DNA of 64,000 nt, from contig NZ_KE383844.1 of assembly GCF_000422465.1 (NCBI RefSeq), forward strand, positions 1-64,000, in the 5' to 3' direction. This DNA is from Paenibacillus harenae DSM 16969. GTDB lineage: Bacteria; Bacillota; Bacilli; Paenibacillales; Paenibacillaceae. The notes under the pieces are model-generated. The model was not told the DNA's origin. It made no database searches and saw nothing but the letters and a program-made list of their open reading frames with translations. Of this stretch, positions 16,350-24,605 are shown in pieces. The translations under genes and the position numbers were made by a program. How positions within the stretch are numbered: position 1 is the stretch's first letter; each line of letters begins with the position of its first letter.

Positions 16350-17606
16350 TCAAGCATCTAGTTTCTCATCCAGATCCAAAATGGCATGAAGCAGAACGTT
16401 GCCCGCCTTCTCCATATCATCGATTCGGCTCTCCTCTTCCGGACAATGGCTTCTTCCATCCAGGCTGGGGACGAAGAGCATGCCCGTCCGGGTGAGCGAC
16501 GCCATATGCGCCGCGTCATGTCCGGCCATGCTGCCAAGCGCGGCATACGGATAACCCAGCTTCTCCGCTTGCAATGCGCAAGTCTCAATAATGAGCCGAT
16601 CCATGGCGACCGGATGCTGGTCCAGCAGCAGGCGGCGCTCGATTCGCACGCCTCTTCTGGAGCAAATAAGCGCCGCATGCACTTCCCATTTATCGACGGC
16701 TTCCTGTATGTCGTCTCTTGTTCTCCCGCGGATCTCCATGTGAAACCGTACCTTGCCCGGAATGATATTGGCCGCATTCGGGTCATTCGCGATCCTGCCG
16801 ACCGTCCCTACGGTTTCGTCGGATTGATGCGCAAGACATACCCGCTCCAGCGCGAGCATCGCTTCGGCCGCTCCCGTTAACGCATCTTTCCGGTCCTGCA
16901 TAAGCGTCGTCCCCGCGTGATTCGGGACGCCGACAACCGTCACTTCCTCCCGGTAAATGCCCGTAACCGCCGTGACGATACCGACCGGAATGCCGCGCCG
17001 CAGCAGCCTCTTGCCCTGCTCGATATGAACCTCGAGAAACGCGGCGAACTCTTCCGGCTTCCGGCGTACCTGCTCGAAGCGCTCCGGATTGCCACCCGCT
17101 TCGCGCAGCGCATCGATTAGAAGCGTTCCGTTATCATCCCGTACGCCTTCCAAGTCCCTCTTGGTCAGCTTGCCTGCTATGGACCGGCTGCCAAATGTCG
17201 ATAGACCGAACGGATTCGGTTCTTCCGCGCTGAAGGAAACAAGCTCGAGCGGATGCCGGGTCCGAATGCCCTGCTCCTTCAGCACAAGCATAATCTCGAG
17301 CGCTAATAAAACGCCGAGCGCGCCGTCGTACTTCCCCCCGTTCGGCACCGTATCGACGTGGGAACCGAACGCAATCGCCGGAAGCCCGCCGCTCTTTCCG
17401 CGCCGGGCAGCCCAAATATTAGCCGCTTCGTCAACGCGAACGTCCAGTCCGAGGGCGGCCGCCTTCTCTTTCACCCAGTTCCTCGCGGTTAACTCCGCGG
17501 GCGTAAACGTCGTCCGGTCCAAGCCTCCCTCCCCGTTCACGCCGATTCGGCCGAGCTCGAGGATGGCTTGCTCTAATCTGGCCGCATGAATCGTGAGCCG
17601 CTTCAT
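16350..17606 (-). CDS. M20 family amidohydrolase (carbamoylase/allantoate amidohydrolase type), probable N-formylglutamate hydrolase
   Basis: A 418-residue dinuclear zinc enzyme of the M20 Zn-carbamoylase (AmaB/HyuC/AllC) group. Visible metal and catalytic residues: H83 and D94 in GSHVDTVPNGGKYDGALG, E128/E129 in SAEEPNPFG, H194 in HIEQG, and a C-terminal RSHCPEE histidine. The dimer-domain segment VGVPNHAGTT is intact. It overlaps hutI by 4 bp (ATGA), so the genes are translationally coupled. Its place suggests hydrolysis of N-formyl-L-glutamate to glutamate and formate, replacing the usual deformylase. The chemistry (amide of an N-acyl amino acid) is close to what the family does, but the substrate is inferred. 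Confidence 0.72.
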   Translation of the reverse strand: MKRLTIHAARLEQAILELGRIGVNGEGGLDRTTFTPAELTARNWVKEKAAALGLDVRVDEAANIWAARRGKSGGLPAIAFGSHVDTVPNGGKYDGALGVLLALEIMLVLKEQGIRTRHPLELVSFSAEEPNPFGLSTFGSRSIAGKLTKRDLEGVRDDNGTLLIDALREAGGNPERFEQVRRKPEEFAAFLEVHIEQGKRLLRRGIPVGIVTAVTGIYREEVTVVGVPNHAGTTLMQDRKDALTGAAEAMLALERVCLAHQSDETVGTVGRIANDPNAANIIPGKVRFHMEIRGRTRDDIQEAVDKWEVHAALICSRRGVRIERRLLLDQHPVAMDRLIIETCALQAEKLGYPYAALGSMAGHDAAHMASLTRTGMLFVPSLDGRSHCPEEESRIDDMEKAGNVLLHAILDLDEKLDA

Positions 17607-18877
17607 GCATAATTCCTCTTTCCCTGCACAATGACGGGAACGCCCCTCTTGATGACGGTCTCCGTCAAATTAACGGCATAATGGTACTGCATGTACTCGA
17701 TATTCGGGGCATCGAAAATAACCAGATCGGCCTGTTTCCCTTCCTCGATGCTGCCGATTCGGTCCGCGCGTCCAATGGCATGCGCCGCATTAATCGTGCA
17801 GGCGGTCAGCGCTTCGGCAGGTGTCATCCGCATCGTCAAGCATGCCAGGTTCATCATGAAAGGAAGCGACTCCGTCGGGCTGGAGCCCGGATTTCGGTCG
17901 GTTGACAGGGCTACCGGCACGCCCGCTTCGATCATTTTCCGGGCATCGGCCGGTTTCGTCATGAGGAAGAAGGCCGTGCCTGGAAGCAGCACCGCAATGA
18001 CACCCTTCTCCGCCATTGCCCGAATGCCGGCGTCCGACGCCCGCAGCAAATGCTCGGCCGATATAGCTCCGATCTCGGCAGCCAGCTCCGCCCCCCCGTA
18101 AGGGACGATTTCATCGGCATGAATCTTCGGCTTCAGCCCCCATTTCAGGCCGGCTTCCAGAATCGCCCTCGATTGTTCCGGGGTGAACACGCCCTCCTCG
18201 CAGAAGACGTCGCAATACTCGGCCAATCCTTCCTTGGCGACGGCCGGTATCATTTCCTCCGTCACGATCCGTACGAAAGCATCCGGATCCGACTTGTACT
18301 CGGGAGGAACAGCATGGGCACCCATGAAGGTCGAGACGAGATCGACGGGATGCTCGCCATGAAGGAAACGCGCCGCCCTCAGCTGCTTCAATTCATCCGC
18401 AAGCCGCAGCCCGTAGCCGCTCTTCGCCTCGATCGTCGTCACGCCGTGGGCAAGGAAACGGTCAAGCCGCTTCCGGGTCTCCCCGATTAAATGCGCTTCC
18501 GATGCGGCGCGGGTTTTATTCATGGAATGCAGAATCCCGCCGCCGGCTCGCAGGATTTCCATATAGGCGGCGCCGCGTAGCCGGAGCGTCAGCTCATGCT
18601 CCCGCGACCCGGCGAACACCGCATGCGTATGCGGGTCGATCAGCCCCGGGGTGACGGTCTTTCCTTCCGCCGAAATGACGGTGACGTCTTCCCCTCCATG
18701 GCGCGAGACATATTCAGCCGCCTCACGGTCGGTTCCGGCGAAAGCAATAAGTTCGCCATCCACGACGACGCCGCCGTTCTCGATGATGTTTACCCGTTCC
18801 ATCTCTATCCCAACCTTTGGCGCCTGACTGCCCCCGCTTACGGTGGCGACTTGCGCCGCGTTCTTGATATACAGCAT
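17603..18877 (-). CDS. hutI: Imidazolonepropionase
   Basis: The third step of histidine degradation: 4-imidazolone-5-propanoate to N-formimino-L-glutamate. The 424-residue product has the amidohydrolase metal motif DPHTHAVFAG (H83, H85), TIEAKSGYGL, KIHADEI, SAEHLL and ALSTDRNPGSSP, all characteristic of HutI. The ATG at 18877 has AGGAG eight bases upstream; the longer in-frame start at 19057 reads through the repeat-coding tail of hutU and is rejected. Four bases separate it from hutU, and it overlaps the next gene by 4 bp. Confidence 0.95.
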   Translation of the reverse strand: MLYIKNAAQVATVSGGSQAPKVGIEMERVNIIENGGVVVDGELIAFAGTDREAAEYVSRHGGEDVTVISAEGKTVTPGLIDPHTHAVFAGSREHELTLRLRGAAYMEILRAGGGILHSMNKTRAASEAHLIGETRKRLDRFLAHGVTTIEAKSGYGLRLADELKQLRAARFLHGEHPVDLVSTFMGAHAVPPEYKSDPDAFVRIVTEEMIPAVAKEGLAEYCDVFCEEGVFTPEQSRAILEAGLKWGLKPKIHADEIVPYGGAELAAEIGAISAEHLLRASDAGIRAMAEKGVIAVLLPGTAFFLMTKPADARKMIEAGVPVALSTDRNPGSSPTESLPFMMNLACLTMRMTPAEALTACTINAAHAIGRADRIGSIEEGKQADLVIFDAPNIEYMQYHYAVNLTETVIKRGVPVIVQGKRNYA

Positions 18878-18881
18878 ACGG

Positions 18882-20636
18882 TTACTCCTCTCCGGTCTCC
18901 TGGCTGATCTGGCTGCCTTGGCTGTCCTGGTTATCCTGACTGTCCTGGCTGTACTGGTTATCCTGGCTGTCTTGGCTGTCCTGCCCGCCCGCCATCGGCA
19001 TCCGAATCCCCATCTTCTTGGCGGTATCGATCGCCAGCTCATAACCCGCATCCGCATGGCGCGCGACGCCCATGCCCGGGTCGGTCGTCAAGACGCGCTC
19101 CAATCGAGCCTCCGCCTCCTTCGTGCCGTCCGCGACGACGACCATGCCGGCATGGATGGAATAACCCATGCCTACGCCTCCGCCGTGATGCAGCGACACC
19201 CAGCTGGCGCCAGCCGCCGTGTTGAGGAGCGCGTTAAGGATCGGCCAATCGGCGACCGCGTCGCTGCCGTCAAGCATCGCCTCCGTCTCGCGGTTCGGCG
19301 ACGCGACGGACCCCGCGTCAAGATGGTCGCGCCCGATCACGATCGGAGCCGACAGCTCCCCGGAAGCGACCATATCGTTAATGATGCGGCCGAACAACGC
19401 CCTCTCTCCATAGCCAAGCCAGCAGATCCGGGACGGCAGGCCTTGGAAGGCGATTCTCGCCTGCGCCATCCGGATCCATTTGCATAAATGCTCATTTTGG
19501 GCGAATGTCTTCAAGATCACTTCATCGGTCTTGTAAATGTCTTCGGGATCGCCGGACAACGCCGTCCAGCGGAACGGTCCTCTCCCTTCGCAAAACTGCG
19601 GGCGGATGTAAGCCGGGACGAAACCCGGAAAAGCGAAGGCGTCCTCTACGCCTTCGTCATAAGCGACCTGACGAATGTTATTGCCATAGTCGAAGGCGAT
19701 CGCGCCGAGCCGCTTCATCTCGAGCATCGCGTTCACATGCGCGGCCATGCTCGCTTTGGCCTTCCTGACATAAGCCGCCGGATCTTCCGCGCGCTGCTTG
19801 CCGCCCTCCTCCAGCGATAATCCCGCAGGCAAATAACCGTTCAGCGGATCGTGAGCCGAGGTTTGATCCGTAATGATATCCGGGATGAAGCCGCGGCGGA
19901 GCATCTCCGGCAATACCTCGGCCGCATTGCCGACCAGGCCGATAGATAACGCCCTCCCCTCCTTCATCGCTTCGACCGCAAGCGCGATCGCGTCATCGAG
20001 GCTCTCCAGCATGCAATCGCAATAACGCGAATGAATGCGCTTCTCGATGCGGGTCTTGTCGACGTCGATTCCGATCAATACGCCTTCGTTCATAGTGACG
20101 GCCAGCGGCTGCGCCCCTCCCATTCCGCCGAGGCCGGCCGTTACGGTAATCGTTCCTTTCAGCGTGCCGCCGAAATGCTGCCTCGCGCATTCCGCGAACG
20201 TCTCGTAGGTGCCCTGAACGATGCCTTGGCTCCCGATATAGATCCAGCTGCCCGCCGTCATCTGCCCATACATCATAAGGCCCTTCCGATCCAGCTCGTG
20301 GAAGGTATCCCAGTTCGCCCATGCCGGAACCAGGTTCGAGTTGGCAAGCAGCACGCGCGGCGCATCCCGGTGGGTCCGGAAGACCGCGACAGGCTTGCCC
20401 GATTGGACCAGCATCGTCTCATTGTCCTCGAGCTGCTTCAGCGCAGCGACGATGGCGTCGAAGCTCTCCCAATTTCGCGCGGCCTTGCCGATCCCGCCGT
20501 ACACGACCAGCTTGTTCGGATATTCGGCCACCTCCGGATCCAGATTGTTCATCAGCATGCGAAGCGCCGCTTCCTGGACCCAGCCCTTCGTATTCAACTT
20601 GGTTCCGCGCGGCGCGCGAACGACTCGTTCCTTCAT
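18882..20636 (-). CDS. hutU: Urocanate hydratase with a repetitive C-terminal tail
   Basis: The second step of histidine degradation: urocanate to imidazolonepropionate, with tightly bound NAD+. The 584-residue product contains VTAGLGGMGGAQPLA (NAD-binding glycine-rich segment), TDQTSAHDPLNGYLP and the catalytic-region GLPSRICWLGYGER. Compared with the usual 550-560 residues, about 30 extra C-terminal residues form a hydrophilic Asp-Ser-Gln repeat tail coded by a 9-bp tandem repeat. The ATG at 20636 is chosen over the GTG at 20645 because GGAGG lies at proper spacing before it. It lies 21 bp after hutH. Confidence 0.95.
   Translation of the reverse strand: MKERVVRAPRGTKLNTKGWVQEAALRMLMNNLDPEVAEYPNKLVVYGGIGKAARNWESFDAIVAALKQLEDNETMLVQSGKPVAVFRTHRDAPRVLLANSNLVPAWANWDTFHELDRKGLMMYGQMTAGSWIYIGSQGIVQGTYETFAECARQHFGGTLKGTITVTAGLGGMGGAQPLAVTMNEGVLIGIDVDKTRIEKRIHSRYCDCMLESLDDAIALAVEAMKEGRALSIGLVGNAAEVLPEMLRRGFIPDIITDQTSAHDPLNGYLPAGLSLEEGGKQRAEDPAAYVRKAKASMAAHVNAMLEMKRLGAIAFDYGNNIRQVAYDEGVEDAFAFPGFVPAYIRPQFCEGRGPFRWTALSGDPEDIYKTDEVILKTFAQNEHLCKWIRMAQARIAFQGLPSRICWLGYGERALFGRIINDMVASGELSAPIVIGRDHLDAGSVASPNRETEAMLDGSDAVADWPILNALLNTAAGASWVSLHHGGGVGMGYSIHAGMVVVADGTKEAEARLERVLTTDPGMGVARHADAGYELAIDTAKKMGIRMPMAGGQDSQDSQDNQYSQDSQDNQDSQGSQISQETGEE
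18901..18981. repeat. 9-bp tandem repeat inside the 3' end of hutU
   Basis: Nine consecutive 9-bp units related to TGGCTGTCC run from 18901 to 18981, with a tenth degenerate unit after. On the coding (minus) strand they encode repeated Gln-Asp-Ser/Asn triplets. The length being a multiple of three means copy-number changes keep the hutU frame. Confidence 0.85.
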
Positions 20637-20657
20637 AGCGTTCACCCTCCAATCCCA

Positions 20658-22196
20658 TTATTCGATCGGAACGACCGTCGCGATGGCTTCCCGCACATTC
20701 GTTCTTCTCATCCATTCCGCTACGACGCGAATATCGCCTGATAATACGCGGTCTTCGTCCATGATGCTCACATGCTCGCGGCACCGGTCGTACACCCATT
20801 TCGTTCCCTTCCCCAACTGCTCCGGACCGCGATAATCGGCAGCCTGCGCGGCGCACAGAAGCTCGATGGCCAGCACCGAGTAGGAGCCCGACACGATCTG
20901 ATTCGCTTTGCGGGCCGCGATCGTTCCCATGCTGACGTGATCCTCCTGATTCCCCGACGACGGGATCGAGTCTACGCTCGCCGGATGAGCAAGCGACTTG
21001 TTCTCGGATACGACCGCGGCGGCCGTATATTGGGCGATCATAAAGCCGGACTGGACGCCTCCGTCCTTCGCCAGGAAAGGAGGAAGCTTCTCATTCAGAG
21101 ACGGATTGACGAGTCTCTCGGTCCGGCGCTCCGAGATGCTTGCGAGCTCAGCCGCGCTGACGGCAAGATGATCCATCGCCAAAGCGACAGGCTGGCCGTG
21201 GAAATTGCCCCCGGAAATAACGCGGTCCTCGGCAGCGAAAATAAGCGGATTATCCGTCGCGGCGTTCATTTCGATTTCCAGCTTCTCTTGGATATATCGC
21301 AGCGCGTCCCTGCTTGCGCCATGAACCTGCGGCGCGCAGCGGATCGAATACGCGTCCTGCACGCGCAGCTCTCCTTGGCCGGTCATCAGCCGGCTGCCCT
21401 CTGTCAATCGCCGGATATTCGCGGCGGATTGACCCTGCCCGGGATGCGGACGAAGCGCGTGGGTGAGCGGCTCGAATGCGTCGCGAATGCCGCGGAGCGC
21501 CTCCGCCGTCAACGCGGCCGCGCAATCCGCCCATCCGGCTAAGTTGAGGGCATCATAGCATGCAAGCGCCCCTATGCCCGTCATCACCTGCGTTCCGTTA
21601 ATCAACGCGAGACCTTCTTTCGCTTCAAGCGCGATAGGTTGCAAGCCGGCTCTGGCCATCGCCTCGCTGCCTGGCAATCGGTCGCCGAGATAGCAGGCTT
21701 CTCCTTCGCCGATCAGCACGAGCGCCAGATGCGACAAAGGCGCCAAGTCCCCGCTTGCGCCAAGCGAGCCTTGCTCCGGGATAACCGGCGTCACTCCCGC
21801 ATTCAGCATATCGGCCAGCAGCTGGACGACACCCGGACGGATGCCGGAGTATCCCAGCGATAAGGCATTGATGCGCAGCAGCATGGTCGCTCTTACCGCT
21901 TCCTCCGGCAGCGGCGGTCCAATCCCGCAGGCATGGCTGCGGATCAGATTCAGCTGCATGCGTTTCGTATCCTCCGCCGAGATGTAGGTATCGCTGAATT
22001 TGCCGAAGCCGGTCGTCAGCCCGTACACCACCCGTTTCTCGCGAAGCAGCTTCTCGACGTACGCCCGGCTAAGCGCCATCTGATCGAGGCTGCCCCGGCT
22101 GATCTGTACCCGCTCCCTTTGGCGGGCCACCCGGATCACCTGCTTAAGCGTCATTGTTCCGCCGTTAACGAGCACTGCCTTTTCGTCTATGGGCAT
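20658..22196 (-). CDS. hutH: Histidine ammonia-lyase
   Basis: The first step of histidine degradation: L-histidine to trans-urocanate plus ammonia. The 512-residue protein has the Ala-Ser-Gly triad (147-149) in GSLGASGDLAPLSHLAL that cyclises to the MIO cofactor, the catalytic tyrosine region YGLTTGFGKF (Y59), and family segments INGTQVMTG and SGNFHGQPVA. The ATG at 22196 follows AGGTGA. It is the first gene of the operon hutH-hutU-hutI-M20-amidohydrolase. No hutP or hutC-like regulator is adjacent; a leader hairpin lies upstream. Confidence 0.96.
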   Translation of the reverse strand: MPIDEKAVLVNGGTMTLKQVIRVARQRERVQISRGSLDQMALSRAYVEKLLREKRVVYGLTTGFGKFSDTYISAEDTKRMQLNLIRSHACGIGPPLPEEAVRATMLLRINALSLGYSGIRPGVVQLLADMLNAGVTPVIPEQGSLGASGDLAPLSHLALVLIGEGEACYLGDRLPGSEAMARAGLQPIALEAKEGLALINGTQVMTGIGALACYDALNLAGWADCAAALTAEALRGIRDAFEPLTHALRPHPGQGQSAANIRRLTEGSRLMTGQGELRVQDAYSIRCAPQVHGASRDALRYIQEKLEIEMNAATDNPLIFAAEDRVISGGNFHGQPVALAMDHLAVSAAELASISERRTERLVNPSLNEKLPPFLAKDGGVQSGFMIAQYTAAAVVSENKSLAHPASVDSIPSSGNQEDHVSMGTIAARKANQIVSGSYSVLAIELLCAAQAADYRGPEQLGKGTKWVYDRCREHVSIMDEDRVLSGDIRVVAEWMRRTNVREAIATVVPIE

Positions 22197-22255
22197 CCTG
22201 CTTTCACCTGCCTTTCAAGCCTTTAAGCGGAAGCGGCTAGGAAGCTTACAGAATT

Positions 22256-22290
22256 TTAAAAAGCCAATACCCTGGTTGAGGTATCGGCTT
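22256..22290 (-). terminator. Intrinsic terminator 60 bp upstream of hutH
   Basis: On the minus strand AAGCCGATACC pairs with GGTATTGGCTT (one G-T pair) and TTTTT follows. It could end the WYL regulator transcript, whose stop is 164 bp upstream, or act as an attenuator in the hut leader. Confidence 0.75.
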
Positions 22291-22453
22291 CTAATTACTG
22301 GACACGATATGGCTGCCTTGGTTTCTGCATTGGCGTATTCCTATCATTGCTAAAATATATGAGACGAATGCTGCCTTAAAACCTGAAAATAAGAAAAACT
22401 TTATGTCATAAGCCGCCGGCACGGTGTTCCGTTGCTTCGCCGAATGCGGTCCG

Positions 22454-23371
22454 TCATGCTTCCGCGTACTTCTTCAACATTTTTTCCAGCATTTCTTTTA
22501 ATTCGCGCCTCAGATGGGCCGGCTCCACGACTTCCGCTTCGTCGCCAAAGCTCAATAGAATGGAAAGGAGCTTCTTCTCCCTTACGTCATTGTCAAGCTT
22601 CAGCTTGACGGTCAAGGAACCATCCGGATTAAAGCTTTTTTCGGCATCGTAAAAATAATCCAATGCCCTTGCTAATGATTCTTTGGAAAAATGAAGGATG
22701 ACATCAACATGATCGGTCCACCTGTAATTCTCATACGACATCCGCTGCGGCGTTGATTGATGAACCCGCTGATACTGCTCCGGCAAGGCGAGCAAATGCG
22801 CCATTCTCGATATTTTAAATTCCCGATAATCATTTCTCTCTCTGCAATAACCGTATAAATACCAAGCATTATATTGGAAGTGCAAGCTGACCGGTTCCAC
22901 TCGCCTGGTTACCCTTTCGTTCCTGCCGTTGACGTACTCGAATTGGATCACATGACGATCCATGATAGCGGATCTAAGTGCCCGAAGCGATTCGTTATAA
23001 ACCTGCACGCTCCCTATATCCATAGACAGGTTTGGCGGATGATCGTCTTTCTGAATCGTTTGTAATTTGCGGACGGTCTCCATGGCTCTCTCGTCATCGA
23101 AGACGGTCGACATGCTGTGAAGAACGGTGATGAGCGAGCCTGCGTCATACGAACCGAGCAAGCTTTTATCCATTTTATAGGTATCGATGATCCCGTAGCC
23201 GCCGTTCACTCCCTGATACGATACGACGGGAATCCCGGCCGCGCAAATCACATCAATATCCCGATAGATCGTTCTCTGGGATACCCCGTATTTTTCCGCA
23301 AGCTCGGAAGCGGATATCACCTCGTTATTCAGCAGCATGTAGATCATGGATATCAGGCGATCCAGCTTCAT
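22454..23371 (-). CDS. WYL-domain transcriptional regulator (YafY/DeoR type)
   Basis: A 305-residue regulator with an N-terminal winged helix (MKLDRLISMIYMLLN, ISASELAEKYGVSQRTIYRD) and a central WYL domain (YNAWYLYGYCRERNDYREFKISRM) with a C-terminal WCX-like extension. WYL domains sense small ligands or nucleic acids. The ATG at 23371 has AAGGGGGG upstream; the TTG at 23392 has none. It is divergent from the [2Fe-2S] protein gene across 151 bp, so that gene is its first candidate target. Confidence 0.87.
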   Translation of the reverse strand: MKLDRLISMIYMLLNNEVISASELAEKYGVSQRTIYRDIDVICAAGIPVVSYQGVNGGYGIIDTYKMDKSLLGSYDAGSLITVLHSMSTVFDDERAMETVRKLQTIQKDDHPPNLSMDIGSVQVYNESLRALRSAIMDRHVIQFEYVNGRNERVTRRVEPVSLHFQYNAWYLYGYCRERNDYREFKISRMAHLLALPEQYQRVHQSTPQRMSYENYRWTDHVDVILHFSKESLARALDYFYDAEKSFNPDGSLTVKLKLDNDVREKKLLSILLSFGDEAEVVEPAHLRRELKEMLEKMLKKYAEA

Positions 23372-23522
23372 TCCTTCCAAGCCCCCCTTCAAATAGATCC
23401 TTCTATTCTATCATATTTAAAAAAGGCATAAACCGTCGTCAAACACCGACAACCTGCTGTCATACTTTCCTCCGTATCCTATCGGTATAAGATATGAAAT
23501 GATGATTAGGAGGCTATTCGAT

Positions 23523-23801
23523 ATGAACCATAAGATCGTGATCTGTTCGGGTAAAATGTGCGTCAAACAAAACGGCGAAAATACGCTTGAGGCCCTTGCC
23601 GCATCCATGCGCAATGAAGTTGAGCAGTTAGGCTTGGGAGAACGCGTAGCGGTTGAGTTCGGCAAATGCATGAGGGCCTGCAGAAAAGGCTGCGTCGTTA
23701 CAGCCCAACCGGAGATGGATAAATACTTCAAGGTGACCCCCGAGACCGGGCGGGAGATTGTGAATGCCCTATCTCAATCATCGGCTGTAAGCGCATGTTA
23801 A
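23523..23801 (+). CDS. Thioredoxin-like [2Fe-2S] ferredoxin-domain protein
   Basis: A 92-residue protein of the (2Fe-2S) thioredoxin-like ferredoxin family. Four ligand cysteines are visible: C8 and C13 in CSGKMC, and C49 and C53 in GKCMRAC, with an extra C57 and the family pattern GCVVT after it. Probably a small electron carrier or cluster-sensing protein. The ATG at 23523 follows AGGAGG at nine bases. Its divergent neighbour is a WYL regulator. Its partner is unknown. Confidence 0.82.
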   Translation: MNHKIVICSGKMCVKQNGENTLEALAASMRNEVEQLGLGERVAVEFGKCMRACRKGCVVTAQPEMDKYFKVTPETGREIVNALSQSSAVSAC

Positions 23802-23826
23802 AACGGTCCCCGGGCATGCAAAAAAG

Positions 23827-23918
23827 CCCGTCTATTCGACCGGCATTTTCATTCGGATCTCCTTTCACGGATAAAGAAAGAGAAATAGACCGCCCAAAGG
23901 GAAGGCTTGGTCTATTTC
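23827..23918 (+). pseudogene. Decayed Hol-Tox type I toxin locus (remnant)
   Basis: The stretch matches the ends of the complete toxin locus at 30930-31130 but lacks its middle. It keeps a CCGTCTATTCGACCGG block (cf. the toxin promoter region), then an in-frame IKKEK-stop (23871-23888), then GAAATAGACCGCCC and a 10-bp inverted repeat, GAAATAGACC / GGTCTATTTC (23882-23891 with 23909-23918), corresponding to the antisense RNA terminator of the complete locus. The start and hydrophobic core are gone. An internal deletion derivative is the simplest reading. Confidence 0.5.
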
Positions 23919-23973
23919 AGGGCCATTGGAATCGTTAAAATGGCTGAATCCGCTTGGCTGTCGCTTTCGTCTG

Positions 23974-24363
23974 TTAGCAAATACTCAATTCATTGCCCGT
24001 TTTCCCCCGATATTCATGCGAATGCGGAGTTAAGCCGTTAACCGTCGTGCAGCCTTCGAAACAATGGTAATGTCCGCCCCCGGGGCGCGGTATGGCCGGT
24101 CCGGTCGTTCCTTGCAGAAGATGCTTATGCCCGCTGTCTACGGACGTAAACGAGCAGTATCGATGGACATGCTGGACACCCGAAGGCGCCGGCTCCGTCT
24201 TGCCTGCGTAACGGTGATCGTGACCGACGTCGAAGGACGTGATTCCCCTAAGATCGTGGATATGAAGCGGTCTTCCGCTCCAGCTTGTCAGATAGAGGAT
24301 GTGGGAGTGCTCGTCGCTTGAGCCGTCGCCGTGAACGACAAAGCCTGTTACCGGAATTTCCAT
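23974..24363 (-). CDS. YmaF-family histidine-rich protein
   Basis: A 129-residue protein with repeated His-x-His signatures (EHSHILYLTS, HIHDL, GHDHRY, HVHRYCS, GHKHLLQG, GHYHCFEG, HSHEYRG) spaced as in the YmaF family of Bacilli. The histidine pattern suggests metal binding; its function is unknown. AAAGGAGG precedes the ATG at 24363. Monocistronic. Confidence 0.78.
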   Translation of the reverse strand: MEIPVTGFVVHGDGSSDEHSHILYLTSWSGRPLHIHDLRGITSFDVGHDHRYAGKTEPAPSGVQHVHRYCSFTSVDSGHKHLLQGTTGPAIPRPGGGHYHCFEGCTTVNGLTPHSHEYRGKTGNELSIC

Positions 24364-24605
24364 CGTGTAATGCCTCCTTTCCGTCTATGATTCTATTAAT
24401 ATATGACCGATTCTATCAATCGCTTTAGGGCGATCGCGGAAATCGCCGAAGCGGCCGATTGGACAACGAACGGGAAACATTAGCTCCTGCTTTGAATTCC
24501 TCCTACCATCCTTCATCAAACCTTATCATAAGGCTGCATTTGTCTATGCTAGAATGATCTTGCATACCGAGATGTGCAAAAATTACCAGATAGGAGATGA
24601 GTTTA

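Noticed and set aside
17603..19057. Longer hutI start at 19057
   Set aside because: The extra 60 codons are the hutU repeat region read in another frame; the ATG at 18877 has a proper ribosome binding site.
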